From positions 1-9,862 of the forward strand of contig JAFQDR010000099.1 of the NCBI GenBank assembly GCA_017415945.1: a DNA stretch of 9,862 nt, written 5' to 3'. Positions within the stretch are counted from its first letter, which is position 1, and each line of letters starts with the position of its first letter. The notes beneath the pieces were generated by a model. It had not been told where the DNA came from. It made no database searches and saw nothing but the letters and a program-made list of their open reading frames with translations. Both the position numbers and the translations under genes were made by a program. The DNA comes from Oscillospiraceae bacterium (GTDB taxonomy: Bacteria; Bacillota_A; Clostridia; Oscillospirales; Oscillospiraceae). Of the stretch, positions 5,907-9,862 are shown piece after piece.

Positions 5907-5939
5907 ATTGTAGCAAAATCGGAGTTAATTGGGAGTTAA
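5907..5939 (-). promoter_or_regulatory. Promoter of paralog 3 with two identical TTAACT boxes 11 nt apart
   Basis: On the minus strand: TTAACT (complement of 5934-5939), CCCAA, TTAACT (5923-5928), 10 nt, TACAAT (5907-5912). This is the clearest of the three promoters. The repeats take the place of a -35 box, at about -39 and -28, as expected for direct-repeat activation by an OmpR/PhoB-family regulator. Confidence 0.7.
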
Positions 5940-5956
5940 GCAGAATTGGTATTCTA

Positions 5957-5992
5957 TCAAGCGGTCGTTAACCATCACATCGCTTTCGTAAA
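5957..5992 (-). promoter_or_regulatory. Distal conserved blocks upstream of paralog 3
   Basis: Minus strand order: TTTACGAAAGCG (5981-5992), TTAACG (5966-5971), GCTTGA (5957-5962). It matches 5196-5231 block for block. The spacer between the TTAACG and GCTTGA blocks is 3 nt in both, and the gap before TTAACG is 9 nt in both. Confidence 0.5.
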
Positions 5993-6000
5993 GAAAGCAT

Positions 6001-6036
6001 AAAGCGCAGACATCTTCTCGTAAATGCCTGCGCTTT
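6001..6036 (-). terminator. Hairpin terminator after glnA
   Basis: A 13-bp stem with one mismatch: 6001-6013 with 6024-6036, core AAAGCGCAG/CTGCGCTTT, 10-nt loop. It starts about 30 nt past the glnA stop. On the minus strand the tail is TATGCTTTCTT, a weak U-tract; on the plus strand it is TTGATTTTA. Confidence 0.7.
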
Positions 6037-6066
6037 TTGATTTTATGGTGCACAATTGATTCGGTA

Positions 6067-7401
6067 TCAATACATAACCAGATATTTTTCCACTTCCCAC
6101 TGGCTGACACGGGTACGGTACAGATCCCATTCCGCCTTCTTGCCTGCCACATACTGATGGAAGGTATGCTCACCCAGCACCTCACGAACCATAGGATCGG
6201 CACGCATGAGCTTAATGGCTTCTTCCAGGCTTGCGGGCAGGGATTCGATGCCCCGCTCCTTGCGCTCCTTCTTGGTCATATCGTAGATATTTTCGGTGAT
6301 TTCCGCGGGAGGCGTCATCTGCTTTTCGATGCCGTCCAGACCTGCGGTCAGGCACAGAGCCAGAGCCAGATAGGGGTTGCAGGAGGGGTCGGGGCAGCGG
6401 AGCTCTACACGGGTGCCCTTGCCGCGGGAGGCAGGGATACGCACCAGAGCGGAGCGGTTGGAAGCGGACCATGCCACATAGCAGGGTGCTTCAAAGCCGG
6501 GCACCAGACGCTTGTAGGAATTGACCAGAGGATTGGTAACACCGCAGATGTTGCGCACATGGTGGAGGGTGCCCGCAATAAACCGGTAGGCTTCCTCGGA
6601 CAGCTGCTTGGGGCCGTTGGGGTCAAAGAACACATTTTCTCCGTTTCTGAACAGGGACATATTCACGTGCATCCCGCTGCCCGCAATACCGAAAATGGGC
6701 TTGGGCATGAAGGTAGCGTGGAGACCGTGGTCCTGGGCAATGGTCTTAACCGCCATGCGGAAGGTCATGATGTTGTCCGCTGCGGTGAGAGCATCGGCAT
6801 ACTTAAAGTCAATTTCGTGCTGACCTGCTGCACATTCGTGGTGGGATGCCTCGATCTCAAAGCCCATCTTTTCCAGAGAGCGGCAGATCTCACGGCGCAC
6901 CACAGCACCGTGGTCCAGAGGAGCCAGATCGAAGTAGGCAGCCTCGTCGGCGGTACGGGTGGTGGGTCTGCCACGTTCGTCGGTTTCAAACAGGAAGAAT
7001 TCCAGCTCGGGACCGCAGTTGAAGGCATCATAGCCCATGTCCGCCGCACGCTGCAGGGCACGCTTCAGAATGCCGCGGGGGTCGCCCACAAAGGGAGTGC
7101 CGTCGGGGTTATACACATCGCACAGGAAGCGAGCCACCTTGCCCTCCTGGGGTCTCCAGGGCAGAATCACAAAGGTGTTCAGATCGGGGTGCAGGTACTG
7201 ATCGGATTCGTGGATACGGGTAAAGCCTTCGATGGAGGAGCCGTCAATGCTGATTTGATTGTCCAGTGCTCTCTCCAGCTGAGAGGCGGTAATGGCAACA
7301 TTCTTCATGGTGCCAAAAATATCGGTAAACTGCATACGGATGAACTCTACGTTCTCTTCCTTTACAATGCGGATAATATCTTCACGGGTGTACTTTGCCA
7401 T
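6067..7401 (-). CDS. glnA: Glutamine synthetase, type I (GSI-alpha)
   Basis: Makes glutamine from glutamate, ammonia and ATP in the cytoplasm; it should form a dodecamer. 444 residues, the same length as the Bacillus enzyme. Metal and substrate residues are visible: E132 and E134 in GPELEFF, E189 in SHHEC, E196 in GQHEID, H245 in GSGMH, flap E304 in VPGFEAP, and E333 in RVELR. R62, the residue linked to glutamine feedback inhibition in GSI-alpha enzymes, is present. There is no GSI-beta adenylylation segment, so control is expected by feedback and transcription. HHECAAGQ replaces the more common HHEVAPGQ, a mild variation. The start at 7401 has AAAGGAG about 9 nt upstream. A perfect-consensus promoter and a palindromic leader precede it. 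Confidence 0.97.
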   Translation of the reverse strand: MAKYTREDIIRIVKEENVEFIRMQFTDIFGTMKNVAITASQLERALDNQISIDGSSIEGFTRIHESDQYLHPDLNTFVILPWRPQEGKVARFLCDVYNPDGTPFVGDPRGILKRALQRAADMGYDAFNCGPELEFFLFETDERGRPTTRTADEAAYFDLAPLDHGAVVRREICRSLEKMGFEIEASHHECAAGQHEIDFKYADALTAADNIMTFRMAVKTIAQDHGLHATFMPKPIFGIAGSGMHVNMSLFRNGENVFFDPNGPKQLSEEAYRFIAGTLHHVRNICGVTNPLVNSYKRLVPGFEAPCYVAWSASNRSALVRIPASRGKGTRVELRCPDPSCNPYLALALCLTAGLDGIEKQMTPPAEITENIYDMTKKERKERGIESLPASLEEAIKLMRADPMVREVLGEHTFHQYVAGKKAEWDLYRTRVSQWEVEKYLVMY

Positions 7402-7409
7402 AGCTGCAA

Positions 7410-7442
7410 ATCTCCTTTGTTGACAAAGGTATTACCTTTGTC
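7410..7442 (-). promoter_or_regulatory. Palindromic glnA leader with competing hairpins over the ribosome binding site
   Basis: A 10-bp perfect inverted repeat, GACAAAGGTA (7422-7431) and TACCTTTGTC (7433-7442), lies between the promoter and the Shine-Dalgarno sequence (AAAGGAG within 7410-7417). In the transcript the middle segment UACCUUUGUC can pair upstream with GACAAAGGUA, or downstream with CAAAGG of the ribosome binding site around a UCAA loop. The two pairings exclude each other. It may instead be an operator in the +8 to +28 region. Confidence 0.5.
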
Positions 7443-7456
7443 GAAAATACAGGAAA

Positions 7457-7485
7457 ATTATATTGTAGCGGCTCCGGTTTGTCAA
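7457..7485 (-). promoter_or_regulatory. Consensus sigma-A promoter of glnA
   Basis: On the minus strand: TTGACA (complement of 7480-7485), a 17-nt spacer and TATAAT (7457-7462). Both hexamers match the consensus perfectly, so the gene should be strongly expressed unless repressed. The palindrome at 7422-7442 lies just downstream of the expected start site. Confidence 0.9.
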
Positions 7486-7528
7486 TTGGACGGATATACA
7501 ATTCATGCAATTTTCCAAGGGTGCTTTA

Positions 7529-7557
7529 TCGACAACCTCGGAAAAATATGCTATTGT
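7529..7557 (+). promoter_or_regulatory. Probable promoter of the thioesterase gene (extended -10)
   Basis: TCGACA (7529-7534), a 17-nt spacer and TATTGT (7552-7557), with a TGC extension directly before the -10 box. It diverges from the glnA promoter, with the -35 boxes 43 nt apart. The leader to the start codon at 7703 is about 140 nt and includes the GC-rich repeat at 7565-7601. Confidence 0.45.
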
Positions 7558-7564
7558 AATAGGT

Positions 7565-7601
7565 ACCTTCCCCTTTTAGGGGAAGGGGGACCGCTTGCGG
7601 T
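7565..7601. repeat. Short intergenic hairpin repeat (CCTTCCCC element)
   Basis: CCTTCCCC (7566-7573) pairs with GGGGAAGG (7579-7586) around TTTTA. A second small stem, ACCGC/GCGGT (7590-7594 with 7597-7601), follows, and then GGAAGAGGT. The two-hairpin layout resembles dispersed REP-like repeats in clostridial gut genomes, by recollection rather than search. Only one copy is in the window. It lies in the thioesterase leader, where it could also affect transcription. I see nothing coding in the rest of the 7402-7702 gap. Confidence 0.55.
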
Positions 7602-7702
7602 GGAAGAGGTCAAATCAATCCCGCAAACGACCGAAAGAACAAGTATGCCTATATCCACATTATTTTGATATACGATGATTCCCCAAAAGGAGCAATTTCC
7701 CA

Positions 7703-8395
7703 ATGATCAAGCACGAACGCATTATCCGCTTCGCTCCCGAAGCCTTTTCCGAAGGCGGCATCCGCCCCTCCGCCCTGCAATATGAATTTCAGGAGATCGG
7801 CGGTGAGCACGCAGGCATGGCCGGCATGGGCATCACCGAAATGGTAGCCGACGGTCAGATGTGGGTCGTCACCAAGATCCGCTATGTGCTGCACGGCAGC
7901 CTGACCCCCGACACCGACTATCATTTGGTGACCTATCCCCGTCCCAAGCGGGGGATGCTGTATCGGCGCGACTATCAAATTTTCACCATGGACGACGATC
8001 GGCTGCTGTGCGAGGGCATCAGCCAGTGGTGTATTATGGACTACAACACCCGCCGCATCCTCCGCACTGACAAGGACTTTGTAGGCGAGTTCAACACCAC
8101 TCCCATCCTGCCCGAGGGCTTCCCCCGCTTCCGTCCCGACGGACTGACTCCCGCAGGCAGCTATACCATCACCGAATCGGATTTGGACGGCAACAACCAC
8201 ACCAACAACTGCCGCTATGCGGATATGGTGGAGCAGGTGCTGCCCAACTGCTCTCCCGCGGACTTTGTCATCAACTTCGCCAAGGAGACCCGCTTGGGGG
8301 ACGTGATCGAACTGTTCACCTCCGCCACGGAAGACGGCAAGACCATCGTCAGCGGCAGCACCGAGGGACAAAACGTCTTCTCCGCACTGGTGTAG
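7703..8395 (+). CDS. Acyl-ACP thioesterase (tandem hot-dog, Fat family)
   Basis: Hydrolyses acyl-acyl carrier protein to free fatty acid in the cytoplasm. 230 residues, typical of bacterial members of the acyl-ACP thioesterase family with two hot-dog repeats. The first repeat covers about residues 1-130 and includes WVVTKIRYVL and CEGISQWCIMD. The second starts at about 150 and carries DLDGNNHTNNCRYADMV. In it D162, N164 and H166 form the DxNxH catalytic pattern known from plant FatA/FatB. AAAAGGAG lies 10 nt before the ATG. The substrate chain length cannot be read. It is transcribed away from glnA and is followed by a 119-bp inverted-repeat element rather than a simple terminator. It is probably monocistronic. 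Confidence 0.9.
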   Translation: MIKHERIIRFAPEAFSEGGIRPSALQYEFQEIGGEHAGMAGMGITEMVADGQMWVVTKIRYVLHGSLTPDTDYHLVTYPRPKRGMLYRRDYQIFTMDDDRLLCEGISQWCIMDYNTRRILRTDKDFVGEFNTTPILPEGFPRFRPDGLTPAGSYTITESDLDGNNHTNNCRYADMVEQVLPNCSPADFVINFAKETRLGDVIELFTSATEDGKTIVSGSTEGQNVFSALV

Positions 8396-8429
8396 CGGAA
8401 GTTTATTTCCGCATCCAATAAAACACATC

Positions 8430-8548
8430 TCGTAGGGAGCGTCGTCCCCGACGCTCCGTGATGCAGGTGGAAAATTTCCGATAGACATAAAAACGAAGTG
8501 TGCTTGAGCTGCGGTGTGACGGAGCGTCGGGGACGACGCTCCCTACGA
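8430..8548. repeat. 119-bp element with perfect 30-bp terminal inverted repeats (MITE/BIME-like)
   Basis: The arm at 8430-8459 (starting TCGTAGGGAGCGTCG) and the arm at 8519-8548 are exact 30-nt reverse complements around 59 nt of less structured sequence. Each arm is itself a hairpin: GGAGCGTCG/CGACGCTCC with a 4-nt loop. No transposase or coding frame of note lies inside. It sits between the thioesterase stop and the PAP2 promoter and could serve as a terminator in either direction. The structure suggests a non-autonomous mobile repeat or a paired REP-like sequence. No clear target-site duplication is seen at the arm ends. Confidence 0.85.
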
Positions 8549-8577
8549 TGGTGCAATGCCATTGGTGCAACGACATA

Positions 8578-8606
8578 TTGAACACCATTCACTTCTGTGC
8601 TATCAT
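8578..8606 (+). promoter_or_regulatory. Promoter of the PAP2-hydrolase operon
   Basis: TTGAAC (8578-8583), a 17-nt spacer and TATCAT (8601-8606). It lies 30 nt downstream of the inverted-repeat element, with a leader of about 28 nt to the start at 8640. Confidence 0.65.
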
Positions 8607-8639
8607 AAAACCAACCTATTTAGAAAGAGGAAACCGACT

Positions 8640-9566
8640 ATGCAATTTCTGTATTTTCTGGAGAGCATCCGCAATCCCGTGCTGGATGTGTTCTTCTCCG
8701 TTGTTACCGAGTTCGGCGGAGAGGCTATTTTCATCGCTCTGGCCATCGGTCTGTTCTGGTGTCTGGACAAGAAGGCAGGCTACTATATGCTTACCGTTGG
8801 CTTTGCGGGCATGATCGTCAGCCAGTTTTTGAAGATCTTCTGCCGTGTGCCCCGTCCTTGGGTCAAGGATCCCAACTTCACCATTGTAGAGTCCGCTCGT
8901 GAGGCTGCCACAGGCTATTCCTTCCCCAGCGGCCATACCCAGAGTGCCTTCACCGTATTGGGCACCCCCGCCCGCTGGTGGAGCAACACCAAGCTGCGCG
9001 TCTTCTGCATTGTGATGATCGTGCTGGTGGGCCTGAGCCGTATGTATCTGGGTGTCCACACCCCCGCAGACGTAGGGGTGGCAGCCCTGTTCGGCACCAT
9101 TCTGGTGTTCGGCATGTACCCCCTGTTCAAGAACATGGACGAAAACCCCAAGCCCGTGTACATTCTGTACGTTGTGTTCATCATTGCCGCAGGTGCATTC
9201 GTTGCCTACATGGAGCTGAACACCTTCCCCGCAGACATCGACATGGCAAACTACGAATCCGCACTGAAGCACAGCTGGGAGATCTTCTTCTGCGCCATCG
9301 GTCTGCTGCTGGTATTCCATGTAGACCGCACCAAGCTGCAGTTCCCCACCGCAGCCCCCTTCAAGTGTCAGGTCATTAAGGTGGCCATCGGTGCCGCCGT
9401 GGCACTGGGCATGAAGAGCGGTCTGAAGGCACCTCTGCTGGCACTGCTGGACGGCAACATGATGGCACACGGCATCCGTTACTTTGTAATGATCCTGTTT
9501 GCAGGTATCATCTGGCCCATGACATTCCGCTGGTTTGAAGCGGGTATGCCCCGAAAGGAGAAATAA
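8640..9566 (+). CDS. PAP2-family membrane phosphatase
   Basis: 308 residues, strongly hydrophobic with several membrane helices. The three PAP2 motifs are complete: K65-x6-R72-P73 (KIFCRVPRP), P96-S97-G98-H99, and S133-R134-x5-H140 with D144 after it. The two histidines carry out phosphate transfer in this superfamily, with the active site at the outer membrane face. Likely substrates are lipid phosphates such as undecaprenyl pyrophosphate or phosphatidic acid; the sequence does not decide which. A C-terminal extension of about 150 residues with more helices goes beyond the minimal PAP2 core. The start at 8640 has AAAGAGG 9 nt upstream and lies just past a promoter, while the upstream in-frame ATG at 8556 precedes that promoter. 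Its 3' end contains the ribosome binding site of the next gene. Confidence 0.92.
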   Translation: MQFLYFLESIRNPVLDVFFSVVTEFGGEAIFIALAIGLFWCLDKKAGYYMLTVGFAGMIVSQFLKIFCRVPRPWVKDPNFTIVESAREAATGYSFPSGHTQSAFTVLGTPARWWSNTKLRVFCIVMIVLVGLSRMYLGVHTPADVGVAALFGTILVFGMYPLFKNMDENPKPVYILYVVFIIAAGAFVAYMELNTFPADIDMANYESALKHSWEIFFCAIGLLLVFHVDRTKLQFPTAAPFKCQVIKVAIGAAVALGMKSGLKAPLLALLDGNMMAHGIRYFVMILFAGIIWPMTFRWFEAGMPRKEK

Positions 9567-9569
9567 ACC

Positions 9570-9862
9570 ATGAAAAAACTGCTTGTGGTCATTGATTATC
9601 AGAACGATTTCGTAAACGGCTCTTTGGGCTTCGAGGGTGCCGAGCTGCTGGACGAGCGCATTGCCGCCAAGGTCAAGGCATACCACAAGGAAAAGGATGC
9701 CCATGTGATCTACACCCAGGACACCCACAAGAACAATTATCTCAAAACCCAAGAGGGTAAGAAGCTGCCCATCCCCCACTGCATCCGCAACACCGAGGGC
9801 TGGGAGGTCTACGGCAAGACCGCCGAGGCCTGCGGTGCCCGTGATCTGGTCATTGACAAGCC
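9570..9862 (+). CDS. Isochorismatase-family cysteine hydrolase (nicotinamidase-like), 3' end outside window
   Basis: The first 97 residues are present and the frame is open to the window end. It starts MKKLLVVIDYQNDF, the classic opening of the isochorismatase/nicotinamidase superfamily, with the catalytic Asp as D9. D51 and H53 (TQDTH) match the metal-binding D-x-H of nicotinamidases, and PHCIRNTEGWE at 69-79 matches the substrate-pocket segment. K97 in VIDK is the likely catalytic lysine. The nucleophilic cysteine lies beyond the window. A nicotinamidase or a similar amide hydrolase is likely. The ATG is 3 nt after the PAP2 stop, with AAAGGAG inside the PAP2 3' end, so the two are co-transcribed, perhaps translationally coupled. 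The pairing gives no evident pathway link. Confidence 0.9.
   Translation, partial: MKKLLVVIDYQNDFVNGSLGFEGAELLDERIAAKVKAYHKEKDAHVIYTQDTHKNNYLKTQEGKKLPIPHCIRNTEGWEVYGKTAEACGARDLVIDK

Noticed and set aside
6037..7668. A 543-codon open frame on the plus strand opposite glnA
   Set aside because: It mirrors the glnA reading frame, has no family motif, starts inside the glnA terminator region and runs through the glnA promoter. It is a by-product of GC-rich codon use.
7649..8488. A 279-codon minus-strand frame opposite the thioesterase
   Set aside because: The plus-strand frame holds the thioesterase DxNxH motif and a good ribosome binding site; the opposite frame has neither.
8430..8548. A CRISPR array or small structured RNA gene
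   Set aside because: There are only two copies and they are inverted, not direct repeats with regular spacers. No tRNA or other known RNA pattern fits.
8616..9779. A 387-codon minus-strand frame opposite the PAP2 and hydrolase genes
   Set aside because: It spans two convincing plus-strand genes and their junction, is rich in His, Gln and Cys, and has no ribosome binding site.

Overview
The window looks like two unrelated bacterial sequences joined near position 1340-1370. Positions 1 to about 1355 read as Bacteroidetes (Bacteroides/Prevotella type): the 3' end of a GH43-type xylan/arabinan-degrading enzyme, an ORF6N-domain protein, and the 3' end of a DUF4252-like gene. From about 1356 to the end the DNA is more GC-rich and reads as a gut-type clostridium, probably Oscillospiraceae-like. 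Most genes there carry GGAGG-type ribosome binding sites and sigma-A-like promoters, and short hairpin repeats sit between them. At the joint a P-loop uridine-kinase-like gene runs out of frame into the DUF4252-like coding sequence, so a chimeric assembly is more likely than a real gene fusion. The taxonomic names are inferred from gene content, not from a search.

Layout of the clostridial part. On the minus strand: a truncated uridine-kinase-like gene (1356-1610), a complete ABC exporter half-transporter (1784-3601), three tandem paralogous membrane proteins with PH-like C-terminal halves (3761-4321, 4528-5103, 5298-5873), and glnA, a type I glutamine synthetase (6067-7401). On the plus strand: an acyl-ACP thioesterase (7703-8395), then a PAP2 phosphatase (8640-9566) followed 3 nt later by an isochorismatase-family hydrolase cut by the window edge (9570-9862). 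The 7402-7702 gap holds the divergent glnA and thioesterase promoters, a palindromic glnA leader and a short repeat.

The most distinctive locus is the three-paralog array. Each copy is its own transcription unit. Each protein has an LLWxx[KR]P start, two membrane segments, a TD[RQ]R-centred PH-like domain, two cysteines exactly 29 residues apart, and an MYGI motif. All three promoters share a TACAAT -10 box with a TTAAC box exactly 21 nt upstream. A second hexamer lies 11 nt inside that box. This geometry resembles direct-repeat activation by an OmpR/PhoB-family response regulator. The array therefore looks like a small co-regulated family of envelope proteins of unknown function. The other genes are housekeeping or generic and show no obvious functional link to it.
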